A stretch of 64,000 nucleotides of DNA from Actinopolyspora halophila DSM 43834 (GTDB taxonomy: Bacteria > Actinomycetota > Actinomycetes > Mycobacteriales > Pseudonocardiaceae), in contig NZ_AQUI01000002.1 in assembly GCF_000371785.1 (NCBI RefSeq), positions 124,001 to 188,000 of the forward strand, read 5' to 3'. Of the stretch, positions 9,404 through 18,929 are shown in pieces. A program made the translations under genes and the position numbers. The notes under the pieces were generated by a model, which had not been told where the DNA came from, did no database searches, and worked only from the letters and a program-made list of their open reading frames with translations. The first letter of the stretch is position 1. Every line of letters starts with the position of its first letter.

Positions 9404-10253
9404 GCTGGATGCTCCCTTCCAGTCGCGCTGCGACCGCAGCCATGAGCTCAACCGATTCGCCTTCGCTCATGACCGAGTCGGTGAGTGTGGTCAGCGCTTT
9501 TCGGTAGGCTTCGACGTCCTTCTGATCGTAGATAAAAGCAGGCCCACGGTAGTGTTCGAGATGGACGATCGGGGAAGCCTTCGGGAACTCGAACAGCACG
9601 AACGAACCGTTGTGCGCGAGAGTCCAGCGCTGCATGCGGCTGGGTAGTATCCGGATGCGTGCCTGCTGGTTGCGCGCTGTCGCTATCAGGTGCTTGATCT
9701 GCTCGTTCAGCACCTGCGGTCCACCGATGTCGTCGTGCAGCACTCCTTCGCAGATGATCGCGTCCAACTTCCCGGAAACGAGCACCTCGTTGCTGCGTGC
9801 CATGCGCAGCTCCACGCGGAGCTCACGTTCCTCGCCGGTCAGGCCGGACATGATCTGCTCGGCGTAGTCGCGCGTCTGCAGCGGCCCCGGGATCACCATC
9901 GGTGCCACGTGCACGATGTGGTTCGCGGTCCGTTCGAACTCCGCGAGGTTCAGCAGATGCTTGTGTAGTCCCGAACGGGAGTCCGCGATCAAGTTCGGCT
10001 CGGAAGCTCGCCGCTGGAGCTCCATCATCTCCTCGTACCGTTCACCGGAAGCGCCGAGTGCTGTGAGGATGCGAGCCAGTAGCTCTCGCGCCGGAGAGCG
10101 AACTCCTGTCTCATAGCGGGAGACCGCAGCATGCCCGAGATCGACGCGCTTGGCGAGTTCCCGAACGGTCATACCCGCTTCTTTTCGCAGCTCGCGTAGT
10201 TCCGCTCCCAGCAGACGAGCCTGGGGCGAGTGGCGCTCGACGTCTCCGGACAT
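9372..10253 (-). CDS. Xre-family HTH regulator with DUF5753 domain
   Basis: A 293-residue regulator. Residues ~13-70 form an Xre-type helix-turn-helix (LGAELRELRKEAGMTVRELA, then LGHAAVSRYETGVRSPARELLARIL). The remaining ~200 residues match DUF5753, the sensor-like C-terminal domain of WhiJ-type actinobacterial regulators (HIVHVAPMVIPGPLQTRDYAEQIM). It is encoded directly upstream of, and overlaps, the DUF397 gene. The divergent 115-bp spacer to the small Cys protein gene at 10369 holds an inverted repeat (10299-10312) that could be its operator. Cells may carry many paralogous pairs, so its target cannot be named. The position at the edge of the defence operon makes local regulation possible but unproven. 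Confidence 0.88.
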   Translation of the reverse strand: MSGDVERHSPQARLLGAELRELRKEAGMTVRELAKRVDLGHAAVSRYETGVRSPARELLARILTALGASGERYEEMMELQRRASEPNLIADSRSGLHKHLLNLAEFERTANHIVHVAPMVIPGPLQTRDYAEQIMSGLTGEERELRVELRMARSNEVLVSGKLDAIICEGVLHDDIGGPQVLNEQIKHLIATARNQQARIRILPSRMQRWTLAHNGSFVLFEFPKASPIVHLEHYRGPAFIYDQKDVEAYRKALTTLTDSVMSEGESVELMAAVAARLEGSIQHDGSKGLEEV

Positions 10254-10298
10254 GCACCAGAGGGTAGTGAATCCGCCTCGACTCGTGGACCACCCGAT

Positions 10299-10312
10299 CG
10301 TGCGATTGCACG
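10299..10312. promoter_or_regulatory. Candidate operator between divergent genes
   Basis: CGTGC-GATT-GCACG is a short inverted repeat in the 115-bp gap between the HTH/DUF5753 gene (-) and the small Cys protein gene (+). A second CGTGCAC lies just before the latter's ribosome binding site. Binding by the adjacent regulator is inference. Confidence 0.35.
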
Positions 10313-10368
10313 GTTTGTCTCCGGAGACTGATCATGTTTCCGGAACTTATCGTGCACAGGAGGTAATC

Positions 10369-10614
10369 ATGTCCCATCCGTTCACCTGGGTGCCCGGCGA
10401 TCACGCACGGCACGTGAGCGAGGATCCGGTGCCGCCGCCGGGGGTGGAGTTCCCGCCGGAACTGACGGTCACGGCGCTGTGCGGCCGGGAGGTCACCTCG
10501 GCCGCGGGGGAGATCGCCTGGCTGTGGCCCACCTGCCCCGATTGCGACGGCAGGGCCCGCGAACTGGTCGGCGCACCGCCGCGCACGGACCCCGCGGGCG
10601 GTGAGCAGTGCTGA
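10369..10614 (+). CDS. Small Cys-containing (zinc-finger-like) protein
   Basis: An 81-residue protein starting MSHPFTWVPGDHARHVSE. It has a Cys cluster (ALCGREV ... WLWPTCPDCDGRARELVG), giving C-x(n)-C-x2-C, like the short 'zinc finger protein' often found divergently from HTH-DUF397 pairs in Pseudonocardiaceae. ATG at 10369 is preceded by a near-ideal AGGAGGT. It heads a run of three genes with overlapping ends (next start at 10608, then 10874), so they are likely one transcript. No enzymatic motif is visible. Metal binding and DNA or protein binding are inferences from the cysteines. Confidence 0.7.
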   Translation: MSHPFTWVPGDHARHVSEDPVPPPGVEFPPELTVTALCGREVTSAAGEIAWLWPTCPDCDGRARELVGAPPRTDPAGGEQC

Positions 10615-10874
10615 ACGCTCCGAACGAGCCGGCTGCCGCACTGCTGCGGCAGTGCCGGTGGCACTGCTCCGAGGCCGCTTTCGCCCTGGGGGACGGGCGC
10701 TACACCCCCGCGCACTGCCGGGAACTGGCCGACGAGCTGATCGAGCTGGCCGCGGTGCTGCGCCAGTGCGCCACCGCCCACGAAACCGCCCCTGCCGAAG
10801 AACTCACCGCCGAAGAAACCGCCGGGGACACCGCGACAACCCGGCCGCCGACCACCGCGGAAGGAGGAACGTGA
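10608..10874 (+). CDS. Hypothetical protein, 88 aa
   Basis: Not recognised. The N-terminal ~60 residues look helical (LLRQCRWHCSEAAFALGDG, CRELADELIELAAVLRQCA) with four cysteines; the C-terminal ~28 are Thr/Glu/Ala-rich and likely disordered. The GTG start at 10608 overlaps the preceding stop by seven bases and its stop overlaps the next gene start, so it is coupled within the three-gene run. It resembles small actinobacterial partners of Xre/DUF5753 loci in size and position only. Confidence 0.6.
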   Translation: MLNAPNEPAAALLRQCRWHCSEAAFALGDGRYTPAHCRELADELIELAAVLRQCATAHETAPAEELTAEETAGDTATTRPPTTAEGGT

Positions 10875-11476
10875 TGCAGCACCAACTCCTCGTGCCCGCG
10901 CTGCTGACCCTGCTGGCGATCGCGCTGCTGGCCTGGCCCGAGCGCTCCACGGCACCGCGCCCCCGAACGAGCTCGCACCCCCGCCCGCACGTCCGACACG
11001 CCGATTCCGGGCCGGGAGCGCTGAGCGTGTGGCAGCTGCACGCTCGCCTCGCCCCTGCTGGTGCCGCCGGAGCCGGCGAGCTCACCCCGCAGGTGCCCGC
11101 CCGCGCCGCACCGCAGCCCCCGCCCGCGGCACCAGCGCGATCGGAGCCGCCTGCACGGCCGGAACCATCGGAACCCGCGGCACCACCCCGGGTTCCATCA
11201 CCGGAGGCACCACACGCACCGGTGCACTGGCCCGAAACCGACCCGGACGGCCCCGCCCCGGAACAGGCCAGGCCACAGTGGACCAAGCGGGAATTCCCCG
11301 CGGCACCACCGCAACCGCTGGTGCCTGCCGCCCGCACCGCGTGGCGCGAACCCCACCCCGACGGGCGCGACAGCGCCTGGAACGCGGCACCCCACGCGTC
11401 CAGGCCCGCGCCACCGCCTCCGGACCCGGCCCTGGAAATCATGCGCCGCGTCCGGGACGGCCTCCTGCTGCTGTGA
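10874..11476 (+). CDS. Hypothetical single-pass, Pro/Ala-rich protein
   Basis: About 200 residues. The first ~25 form a hydrophobic segment (LLVPALLTLLAIALLAW) that fits an N-terminal anchor or signal. The rest is extremely Pro/Ala/Arg-rich and low in complexity up to a short helical end (LEIMRRVRDGLLLL). ATG at 10874 shares one base with the preceding stop (TGATG) and has AGGAGG six bases upstream; GTG at 10871 is an alternative. It ends the small accessory transcript before a strong hairpin. No family recognised. Because the low-complexity region is open in several frames, the exact protein is less secure than its neighbours. Confidence 0.5.
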   Translation: MQHQLLVPALLTLLAIALLAWPERSTAPRPRTSSHPRPHVRHADSGPGALSVWQLHARLAPAGAAGAGELTPQVPARAAPQPPPAAPARSEPPARPEPSEPAAPPRVPSPEAPHAPVHWPETDPDGPAPEQARPQWTKREFPAAPPQPLVPAARTAWREPHPDGRDSAWNAAPHASRPAPPPPDPALEIMRRVRDGLLLL

Positions 11477-11526
11477 CCGCCCCGAGCGAGCCGCCGGGAA
11501 CCGAGCCCGCCCGCCGCGCACGAGAA

Positions 11527-11563
11527 CGGCCCCGGCCCCGCCGAAATGGCGGAACCGGGGCCG
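11527..11563. terminator. GC-rich hairpin between convergent genes
   Basis: The arms at 11527-11542 and 11548-11563 pair over 16 positions with two mismatches around a GAAAT loop. There is no T-tract. It lies between the end of the accessory gene run (+) and the end of leuS (-), so it may terminate either side. Confidence 0.55.
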
Positions 11564-11626
11564 CACACGCTCAGCTCGGTCCACAGCGGACTCAACGTCC
11601 GTGGGCCCGGAGGTCGGAACCGGACC

Positions 11627-14539
11627 TCAACCGACCACGTTGACCAGCCGACCGGGAACCACGACCACCTTGCGCGGCTCGGAACCGTCCAGCAGCTCCG
11701 CGATCCTGGAGTCGGCCAGCGCCGTGGCCCGGAGCTCGTCCTGCTCGGCCGAGGCGGGCACCGTCATCCTGGACCGCACCTTGCCGTTGAACTGGATCGG
11801 GTACTCCAGCGTGTCCTCGACGAGGTAGTTCTCGTCGGCGGCCGGGAACGGCCCGTGCACCAGGCTGTCCTCGTGACCGAGCTTGGACCACAGCTCCTCG
11901 GCCAGGTGCGGGGTCAGCGGGGCCACCAGCAGCACCATCGGCTCCATCACCGCACGCGGCGGTCCCGCCGCGCCCGAGTACTCCTTGGTGACCTTGTTGT
12001 TCAGCTCGATCAGCTTGGCCACGGCCGTGTTGAACTGCAGGCTGTCGTAGTCGCCGCGCACGCTGTCGATGGTCTTGTGCAGCGCACGCAGCAGCTCCTC
12101 GTCGGGCTCGGCCTCGGTGACCCGCGACCGCCCGGTCTGCTCATCGACGACGTTGCGCCACAACCGCTGCAGGAACCGGTGCGAACCGATCACGTCCTTG
12201 GTCGCCCACGGACGGGAGGAGTCCAGCGGACCCATGGACATCTCGTAGAGCCGCAGCGTGTCCACGCCGTAGGAGTCGGCCATCTCCTCCGGCGAGACCG
12301 AGTTCTTGAGGCTCTTGCCCATCTTCCCGTACTCGCGGTTGACCTCCTCGCCCGCGTAGTAGTACTTGCCGTCCTGCTCGACGACCTCCTCGGCCGGGAC
12401 GTAGACCCCGCGCGAGTCGGTGAACGCGTAGGCCTGGATGTAGCCCTGGTTGTACAGCCTGCGGTACGGCTCCTCGGCCGAGACGTGCCCGAGGTCGTAG
12501 AGCACCTTCTGCCAGAACCGCGCGTACAGCAGGTGCAGCACCGCGTGTTCCACACCGCCGACGTAGAGGTCCAGCCCGCCCGGATCGTTCGCGCCGTGCC
12601 GGTCGGGACGCGGGCCCATCCAGTACCGCTCGTTCTCCGCGTCCACGAACCGCTCGTGGTTGTCCGGGTCGATGTAGCGCAGCTGGTACCAGCACGACCC
12701 GGCCCACTGCGGCATCACGTTGGTGTCGCGCTGGTAGTGCTTGAGCCCGTCGCCGAGATCCAGCTCCACCTCGGCCCACTGCTCGGCCTTGGACAGCGGA
12801 GGCTCCGGCCTGCTGTCCGCGTCGTCGGGATCGTAGGTGCGCGGGGAGTACTCGGCCACCTCGGGCAGTTCCACCGGTAGCTGGTCGGCGGGCATGCCCT
12901 GCGGGATGCCGTCGTCGTCGTAGACGATCGGGAACGGCTCGCCCCAGTAGCGCTGCCGCGCGAAGAGCCAGTCGCGCAGCTTGTACTGCACACTGCCCTT
13001 GCCGTGACCGTGCTCCTCCAGCCAGGAGGTGATCTTCTTCTTGGCCTCGTCCACGTCCAGCCCGTTCAGGCTGAGCCCGGTGTCCTCGGACGAGGAGTTG
13101 ATCGTGGATCCGTCCCCGGTGTAGGCGCCGCCCTCGAAGTCAGCGGGCGGTTGCACCGTGCGCACGATCGGCAGGCCGAACTTCTCGGCGAACTCCCAGT
13201 CGCGCTGGTCCTGCCCCGGCACGGCCATGATCGCGCCGGTTCCGTAGCCCAACAGCACGTAGTCGGCCACGAACACGGGAACGCGCTCGCCGTTGACCGG
13301 GTTGACCGCGTGCATCCCGGTGAACACGCCGGTCTTGTCCTTGTTCTCCTGGCGGTCCAGTTCGGACTTCGTCTCGGCGGCTCGCCGGTACTCGGCCACG
13401 GCCGCGGCCGGACCCGAGTAACCGCCGGTCCAGCGCTGATCGACGCCCTCCGGCCAGGAGCCGAACTCCTCCGGGGCGGCCAGGATCTCCTCGGCGAGGG
13501 GGTGCTCCGGGGCGAGCACCATGTAGGTCGCACCGAACAGGGTGTCCGGCCTGGTGGTGAACACCTCGATCCGCTCGGAGCGGTCCTCCAGCCCGAAGTG
13601 CACCTCGGCGCCCTGCGAACGACCGATCCAGTTGCGCTGCATGGTCTTGACCTTGTCCGGCCACTCCAGCCGGTCCAGGTCGTCGACGAGCCGGTCGGCG
13701 TAGGAGGTGATCCGCATCATCCACTGCTTGAGGTTGCGGCGGAACACCGGGAAGTCACCGCGCTCGCTGAGTCCCTCGGCGGTGACCTCCTCGTTGGCGA
13801 CCACCGTCCCCAGACCGGGGCACCAGTTCACCGGCGCCTCCGAGAGGTAGGCCAGCCGGTACGAGTCGACGATGCGGCGCTGCTGCTCGCGGTCCAGCTC
13901 GTTCCACGGCGTGCCGTCCGGTGTGGACCGCTTGCCCGCGGCGAACTCGGCCTCCAGCTCGCTGATCGGGCGGGCCCGGCCGCGCCCCTGGTCGGCCTCG
14001 GTGTCGTACCAGGCGTGGAAGATCTGCAGGAAGATCCACTGGGTCCACTTGTAGAACTCGATGTCGGTGGTGGCGACCCTGCGCCGCTCGTCGTGGCCGA
14101 GGCCGAGCCTGCGGATCTGCGTCAGGTAGCGCTCGATGTTGTTCTCGGTCGTGGTGCGCGGATGCGTGCCGGTCTGCATCGCGTACTGCTCGGCGGGCAG
14201 CCCGAAGGCGTCGAAGCCCATCGTGTGCAGCACGTTGCGCCCCAGCATCCGGTGGTAGCGCGCGTAGACGTCGGTGCCGATGAACCCGAGCGGGTGACCG
14301 ACGTGCAGCCCGGATCCCGAGGGGTAGGGGAACATGTCCTGGACGAACAGCTTCTCCGCGGCCGCGTCCTCGCCGCTCAACGGGCCCACCGGGTTCGCGG
14401 CGTGATAGCTGCCGAGCTCCTCCCAGCGCCGCTGCCAGTTCCGCTCGATCTCCCCCGCGATCCGCGCGGTGTACCGGAAGGGGGGCGCCTCGTCGCCCGC
14501 ACCATCCGTGCCCTGCGAGTTCCGTTCCGCGCCACTCAT
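11627..14539 (-). CDS. leuS: Leucyl-tRNA synthetase
   Basis: A class I aminoacyl-tRNA synthetase of 970 residues charging tRNA-Leu in the cytoplasm. The HIGH-type motif is HVGH near residue 79, and the KMSKS-type loop is KMGKS near 738. The CP1 editing insertion lies between (for example [20 protein letters not shown]). The length matches actinobacterial LeuRS, which is longer than the E. coli enzyme (~860). ATG at 14539 is preserved behind GGAAGGAAA. An upstream extension to 14716 would run into a dispersed repeat and is rejected. Transcribed alone, divergently from the SdpI-like gene. No T-box was recognised upstream. Confidence 0.97.
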   Translation of the reverse strand: MSGAERNSQGTDGAGDEAPPFRYTARIAGEIERNWQRRWEELGSYHAANPVGPLSGEDAAAEKLFVQDMFPYPSGSGLHVGHPLGFIGTDVYARYHRMLGRNVLHTMGFDAFGLPAEQYAMQTGTHPRTTTENNIERYLTQIRRLGLGHDERRRVATTDIEFYKWTQWIFLQIFHAWYDTEADQGRGRARPISELEAEFAAGKRSTPDGTPWNELDREQQRRIVDSYRLAYLSEAPVNWCPGLGTVVANEEVTAEGLSERGDFPVFRRNLKQWMMRITSYADRLVDDLDRLEWPDKVKTMQRNWIGRSQGAEVHFGLEDRSERIEVFTTRPDTLFGATYMVLAPEHPLAEEILAAPEEFGSWPEGVDQRWTGGYSGPAAAVAEYRRAAETKSELDRQENKDKTGVFTGMHAVNPVNGERVPVFVADYVLLGYGTGAIMAVPGQDQRDWEFAEKFGLPIVRTVQPPADFEGGAYTGDGSTINSSSEDTGLSLNGLDVDEAKKKITSWLEEHGHGKGSVQYKLRDWLFARQRYWGEPFPIVYDDDGIPQGMPADQLPVELPEVAEYSPRTYDPDDADSRPEPPLSKAEQWAEVELDLGDGLKHYQRDTNVMPQWAGSCWYQLRYIDPDNHERFVDAENERYWMGPRPDRHGANDPGGLDLYVGGVEHAVLHLLYARFWQKVLYDLGHVSAEEPYRRLYNQGYIQAYAFTDSRGVYVPAEEVVEQDGKYYYAGEEVNREYGKMGKSLKNSVSPEEMADSYGVDTLRLYEMSMGPLDSSRPWATKDVIGSHRFLQRLWRNVVDEQTGRSRVTEAEPDEELLRALHKTIDSVRGDYDSLQFNTAVAKLIELNNKVTKEYSGAAGPPRAVMEPMVLLVAPLTPHLAEELWSKLGHEDSLVHGPFPAADENYLVEDTLEYPIQFNGKVRSRMTVPASAEQDELRATALADSRIAELLDGSEPRKVVVVPGRLVNVVG

Positions 14540-14645
14540 CGTGTGCGTTTCCTTCCCTAGTTCGTCGCCCGGGCTCACCGGCCGGCGCTCCGGACGACCC
14601 ATCGGTGTGCCGCCCCTGGAAAACCTAAAGAGTCCGCGGGCTGAC

Positions 14646-14790
14646 CTGCTTGGCGGGTCGGGTGGGGGAACCTCAGCCGGGGCCTCGCTGCGGGAGCCGG
14701 CACATCGAGTAGCCACCTACGCCACGTGCCGACCGTCCTCGCGAGACCCGCGACTGAGAACCCCCGGCGGCGCCGACCGCGTAGGTGGCG
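14646..14790. repeat. Dispersed palindromic repeat, family B, copy in leuS upstream region
   Basis: Contains GGGGGAACCTC, CTCGCTGCGGGAG, AGTAGCCACCTACGCCACGT and CGTCCTCGCGAG in the same order as the other family B copies, and is oriented like those at 32262 and 39928. It fills most of the 548-base gap between leuS and the SdpI-like gene. Nothing else recognisable is seen in that gap apart from short GC hairpins. Confidence 0.65.
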
Positions 14791-15087
14791 GAAAGCGGCT
14801 GCGCCGCTCACCCGACGACCGACCCGACCGCGGTCCCCGGAGACTCCTCGTCCCGAGCCGGGCATGAGGGGTCGCCGCGCCGAGGATCACGTCGTCTCAG
14901 CGCGGCACGACAAGAAGTCGGGCGATGGCCACTTCGACAGGATAACCGGTGGGTAAAGCACGTACGCGGGCCGGGACTGGCCGTGACCTGCCGGGACTCG
15001 CTCACGCACGAGCGCCCGGTGTGCTCCGGGGCACGCCGGCGCGGCGGTGCGCCCGGCCGCCGCGCGGGGAGGTCGTAGGCTGTCGGG

Positions 15088-15606
15088 GTGGCGCTTGCAT
15101 TGCTGATCATCGTGTGTGTCGCCGTGATCCTGCTCGGCGCGGCCGCCCTGACCCTCGGGCTGCGCGGGCTGCGCGGCACGCTGCCGCGCAACCGCTACGC
15201 CGGGGTGCGCACCCCGGACGCGCTGCGCGACGAGCGGACCTTCCGGCTCGCCAACCGGGTGGCCGCGCCGCCGATCCTCGCCGGGGGAGCGGTGGCCGTG
15301 ATCGCCGGTGGCTGCGCGGCCGCGCTGGGAACAGCGGCGACGAGCTGGCTGGTCGTGGGAATCGGTGCCGTCGGCACGGTGGTACTGATCCTCGCCGGCG
15401 GGCTGCTCGGGGCGCGCGCCGCGGCGGCGGCTCCGGTCGAATCCGGTTGCTCCGTCTGCGCGGCCTCCTCGGGAGGCGCGGAAACACAGGCCGCTCCCGG
15501 CTCGACGGGCGGCGGCTGCGCTGCCGCCGGACTCTGCTCCTCCGGAGGAAACTGCGCGGCCGCGCTGCTCGGTCAGCAGGAGTCCTCCTCCCGATCACCC
15601 GAGTAA
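15088..15606 (+). CDS. SdpI-family membrane protein with Cys-rich tail
   Basis: A 172-residue membrane protein. Its first helix (LLIIVCVAVILLGAAALTLG) is followed by the SdpI signature LPRNRYAGVRTPDALRDERTF and LANRV, then two more hydrophobic segments (about residues 60-80 and 85-107). SdpI in Bacillus gives immunity to the SdpC toxin; actinobacterial homologues are mostly uncharacterised. The C-terminal ~55 residues are odd: Gly/Ala/Ser-rich with five cysteines (SGCSVCAASSGG, GGGCAAAGLCSSGGNC), unlike the classic family. The GTG start at 15088 is chosen because the next upstream start is out of context. It converges on yqgE across a family A repeat. Confidence 0.75.
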   Translation: MALALLIIVCVAVILLGAAALTLGLRGLRGTLPRNRYAGVRTPDALRDERTFRLANRVAAPPILAGGAVAVIAGGCAAALGTAATSWLVVGIGAVGTVVLILAGGLLGARAAAAAPVESGCSVCAASSGGAETQAAPGSTGGGCAAAGLCSSGGNCAAALLGQQESSSRSPE

Positions 15607-15693
15607 CCGCCCACCGCCGAGCACCCCGACCCGAGAAGCTCCGGTGGAAGGGCGCTGTCCGACGCAGGTGCTCTGAGCCTACGCAGAACGAGA

Positions 15694-15805
15694 AGCTCCG
15701 GTGCGTGAGTCGGATGCATTGCCAGGCCGGGCCGCTCGCCGCGTAGGCCGCTACTCAAGAGCGGGCCCAACGCAGCAAGGCGCCGACTCACGTGACGGCT
15801 ACCCG
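15694..15805. repeat. Dispersed palindromic repeat, family A, copy 1
   Basis: Reverse orientation relative to the copies at 25457 and 33551. It is bounded by GTGAGTCGG and CCGACTCAC, which are inverted complements, and its interior (GGCCGCTCGCCGCGTAGG, GCTACTCAAGAGCGG) forms a second inverted repeat. It lies between the convergent SdpI-like and yqgE genes, so it could also act as a transcription stop. Confidence 0.75.
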
Positions 15806-15838
15806 ACCACCCGAGCAAAGGAACCGAGCACAGCAACG

Positions 15839-16420
15839 TCAGTTGAGTTGCACATCTCCTGGGTGCGTGGCCAGGAAGGCCAGCGGCGGCCCCTGCCTGC
15901 GCAGCACCCGCCCCCACAGGTTCACCGAGGGGTCGGCGATCACGTCCTCCGGCAGTGCCGGGATCACGTGCCAGTCCCCGCGCTCGATCTCGCCTTCCAA
16001 CTGCTGCTTGCCCCAGCCCGCGTAACCGGCGAAGAAGCGCATCCCCCTGGCCAGCCCGGCCAGCTCCTCCGGGTCCTGCTCGAGGTCGACCAGCCCGACC
16101 GGCCCGTTGACCCCGACGATCCCCTCCAGCTTGCCGGTCTCCACCCCCGTGCGCAGTGCGGCGAGGCAGATCGCGGTGCGCTGGTCCACCGGCCCGCCCA
16201 CGAACAGGGACTGCGGCTCGCTGGAGTGCTCGGCCCACTTGGGCAGCACGTCGTGCACCGGTATCTCGCTCGGCCGGTTGAGCACCACGCCGAGGGTTCC
16301 TTCCTCGTGGTGGTGGATGACGAACACCACCGCCCGACGGAAGTTGTCGTCGTACAGGGTCGGCGCCGCCACGAGCAGCGTCCCCGGTTTCACGTCCGCG
16401 TCGGTTCCCACGCCCGGCAT
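15839..16420 (-). CDS. YqgE/AlgH family protein (DUF179)
   Basis: A 193-residue cytoplasmic protein of the YqgE/AlgH family (DUF179). Diagnostic stretches are PGTLLVAAPTLYDDNFRRAV, GTLGVVLNRPS, LFVGGPVDQ and RFFAGYAGWGKQQLEGE. Length is typical (~190). The biochemical role of the family is unsettled. ATG at 16420 is used. It lies 88 bases downstream of the cca gene on the same strand, the order seen around the actinobacterial origin region (Rv0038-like proteins), and may share its transcript. Confidence 0.9.
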   Translation of the reverse strand: MPGVGTDADVKPGTLLVAAPTLYDDNFRRAVVFVIHHHEEGTLGVVLNRPSEIPVHDVLPKWAEHSSEPQSLFVGGPVDQRTAICLAALRTGVETGKLEGIVGVNGPVGLVDLEQDPEELAGLARGMRFFAGYAGWGKQQLEGEIERGDWHVIPALPEDVIADPSVNLWGRVLRRQGPPLAFLATHPGDVQLN

Positions 16421-16508
16421 GATCTCACTCCGAAGCCACTTTGGGGATCGCCGTAACTGGACCGAGTGGCCGGAAACCGTTTGCCCCCTGCCAGCCGGAC
16501 GGCGAACC

Positions 16509-18047
16509 TCAGTCGGGGCCGTCCGCGGACGGCAGGATGCCCTCCGCGCGCGCCCACCGGTACAGCTCGGCGACGGCGTCTTCCCGCCCCAGCGGCCCCT
16601 GGTCGAGTCGGACGTCCTTCAGGTGCCGCCACGCGCGCCCCACGACGGGTCCCGGGCTCACGCCGAGCAGCTCGATGATCTCGTTGCCGTCCAGATCCGG
16701 CCGCACCTTGGCGAGGTCCTCCTCCTCGGCGATGCGCCGGATCCGCGCTTCCAGATCGTCGTAGGCGCGTTGCAGGGCACGCGCCTTGCGCTTGTTGCGG
16801 GTGGTGCAGTCGGCCCGCACCAGCTTGTGCAGCCGCTGCAGCAGGTGTCCGGCGTCGTTGACGTAGCGCCGCACCGCGGAGTCGGTCCAGTTGCCCTCGC
16901 CGTAACCGTGGAACCGCAGGTGCAGGTAGACGAGGTTGGAGACGTCGGAGATGGTGTCCTTCGAATAGCGCAGGGCACGCAGCCGCTTGCGGGTCATCTT
17001 GGCGCCGACCACCTCGTGGTGGTGGAAGCTGACCCCGCCGCCCGGTTCGAAGCGACGCGTGGCGGGCTTGCCGATGTCGTGCAGCAGCGCCGCCAGCCGC
17101 AGCGTCAGGTCCGGTTCGCCCTCCGGGTCCTCGGCCCGTTCCAGGTCGACGGCCTGGTCCAGCACCACGAGCGAGTGCAGGTAGACGTCCTTGTGCTGGT
17201 GGTGCTCGTCGATCTCCAGCCGCATCGCGGGCAGCTCGGGAAGCACGTGATCGGCCAGTCCCGTGTCGACCAGCAGCTCGACGCCCCTGCGCGGGTGCCG
17301 CCCGCACAGCAGCTTGGACAGCTCGGCCTGCATCCGCTCCGGGGTGATCCGCTCGATCTCGTCGGCCATCCGGCGCATCGCCTCCAGCACCCGCTCGGCG
17401 GGCTCGAAGCCGAGCTGCGCCGCGAACCGCGCCGCGCGCATCATCCGCAGCGGATCGTCGGCGAAGGACTCCTCCGGGGTGGCCGGGGTGTCCAGCCGCT
17501 GCTGGATCACGTCGCGCAGCCCGTCGTGCGGGTCGACGAGCTCGCGCTCCGCGAGTTCGACGGCCATCGCGTTGACGGTGAAGTCCCTGCGGAACAGGTC
17601 CCCGTCGATCGAGTCCCCGAAGGCCACCTCGGGGTTGCGGCTGGAGCGGTCGTAGGTGTCGGCGCGGAACGTGGTGATCTCTACCGTCACTCCCCGCCGG
17701 TAGGCGCCCACCGTGCCGAACTCGATGCCGGTGTCCCAGACCGTCTCGGCCCAGTCCTCCAGCAGGGCCTGCACCTGCTCGGGGCGCGCCTCGGTGGTGA
17801 AGTCCAGGTCGCCACCGAGCCTGCCGAGCAGCGCGTCGCGGACGCTGCCGCCCACGATGTAGAGCGTGAAACCGGAAGCGGCGAAGCGGCGCGCCAGTTC
17901 CTCGGCGACCGGTGCCTGCCTCAGCAGTTCCTCGACCGCGTTGTGCCGCGCCGTTCGTGCCGGGTCCGCACCGGAACCCGGTGACTGCGCGGCGGAGGCT
18001 CGTGGACCGTAATCGGAGTCGGCGGCGTCGAACACGGAAGGGGACAC
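16509..18047 (-). CDS. cca: CCA tRNA nucleotidyltransferase
   Basis: A 512-residue class II nucleotidyltransferase that adds or repairs the 3' CCA of tRNAs. The active-site signature is VGGSVRDALLGRLGGDLDF near residues 64-82; downstream are FRRDFTVNAMAV and the head/neck segment DDPLRMMRAARFAAQLGF. The C-terminal half has an HD-type motif (LLHDIGKP near 315), typical of the actinobacterial PcnA/Cca proteins. The two tRNA genes in this window lack an encoded CCA, consistent with need for the enzyme. It is divergent from the Nudix gene, as Rv3907c is from mutT4. Start at 18047; the first ~35 residues are low-complexity, so a start a little downstream is possible. Confidence 0.93.
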   Translation of the reverse strand: MSPSVFDAADSDYGPRASAAQSPGSGADPARTARHNAVEELLRQAPVAEELARRFAASGFTLYIVGGSVRDALLGRLGGDLDFTTEARPEQVQALLEDWAETVWDTGIEFGTVGAYRRGVTVEITTFRADTYDRSSRNPEVAFGDSIDGDLFRRDFTVNAMAVELAERELVDPHDGLRDVIQQRLDTPATPEESFADDPLRMMRAARFAAQLGFEPAERVLEAMRRMADEIERITPERMQAELSKLLCGRHPRRGVELLVDTGLADHVLPELPAMRLEIDEHHQHKDVYLHSLVVLDQAVDLERAEDPEGEPDLTLRLAALLHDIGKPATRRFEPGGGVSFHHHEVVGAKMTRKRLRALRYSKDTISDVSNLVYLHLRFHGYGEGNWTDSAVRRYVNDAGHLLQRLHKLVRADCTTRNKRKARALQRAYDDLEARIRRIAEEEDLAKVRPDLDGNEIIELLGVSPGPVVGRAWRHLKDVRLDQGPLGREDAVAELYRWARAEGILPSADGPD

Positions 18048-18395
18048 GGCAGACCAGGGTATCGGCCACCCTTCAGCGGCCCACGGCGGTCACCACGAAC
18101 GGTGTCCCGCTCCGGTGAGCCGCTGCTGCCGGGGCCCCGTTCCCGGGAGCGGTGCCCGTCGACGGTGGGAGGCTCCGCCCCGGTGGGCCCGCGAGGACGA
18201 CTCCGGGCTACTCGAGACCACCCTCCCGGCCCTGGACAAACCACCCACGAACACGCACGGCGACGATGAAATGATCAACCGCGACCGGAGCTCTCCACCG
18301 AACGGGGCGGAGAGGAACCAGCCGCACGACACGTCGAGCCACGGTGAGTTGTCAAGAACGACGATTAACCGCCGAATCGCATTACCATCGGCCCC
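18048..18395. other. Divergent intergenic region, cca / Nudix
   Basis: 348 bases between two divergent starts. It should hold both promoters, but I see no convincing -35/-10 pair; a TTGTCA at 18349 has no well-placed -10. No repeat of family A or B and no supported small gene. Confidence 0.5.
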
Positions 18396-18929
18396 ATGCC
18401 TCCCCCGTCCGGTGGTTCCGGCGGATCCGGACCAAAGCGTCGGAGCCCGCGCCGGCGACGCAGGTTGCGGACCGTGGACGAGACGTCGGCGGGCGGGCTG
18501 GTCGTCGACGCCTCGAAGCGGCACGCGGCCGTCATCGGGAGACTGGACCGTCAACAGCGCTTGTTGTGGTCCCTGCCCAAGGGCCACATCGAGCCGGGAG
18601 AGACTCCGGAGGAGACCGCCGTCCGCGAGGTGGCCGAGGAGACCGGCATCATCGGACGGGCGGTCCGCCCGATCGGGACGATCGACTACTGGTTCGTCGC
18701 CGACAACAGGAAGGTGCACAAGACCGTGCACCACTTCCTGCTCGTCGCCACGGGTGGCGAGCTTTCCGACGAGGACGTGGAGGTCACCGAGGTGGCATGG
18801 GTGCCGCTGGGTGAACTGGACGAGATCCTGGCCTATGCCGACGAGCGCAGGCTCGTGCGGCACGTGATCGCACTGTTCGGAAACGCTCCGGGCAGCGCGG
18901 AGTTCGGTAGCTGGACGGAGCACGGATGA
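18396..18929 (+). CDS. Nudix hydrolase (MutT4-like)
   Basis: A 177-residue protein with a complete Nudix box at about residues 67-89 ([14 protein letters not shown] followed by REVAEETGI), which binds the metal for cleaving a nucleoside diphosphate linkage. The N-terminal ~25 residues are basic and disordered ([14 protein letters not shown]). Position, next to cca and before a DUF6049 gene, matches Rv3908/mutT4 of mycobacteria. Substrate (oxidised nucleotides or other NDP-X) cannot be told from sequence. Its stop overlaps the next start by four bases (ATGA), so the two are coupled. Confidence 0.9.
   Translation: MPPPSGGSGGSGPKRRSPRRRRRLRTVDETSAGGLVVDASKRHAAVIGRLDRQQRLLWSLPKGHIEPGETPEETAVREVAEETGIIGRAVRPIGTIDYWFVADNRKVHKTVHHFLLVATGGELSDEDVEVTEVAWVPLGELDEILAYADERRLVRHVIALFGNAPGSAEFGSWTEHG

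Noticed and set aside
14540-15087. Possible T-box or leader before leuS
   Set aside because: No specifier loop or T-box sequence could be found; the region is a family B repeat with GC hairpins.
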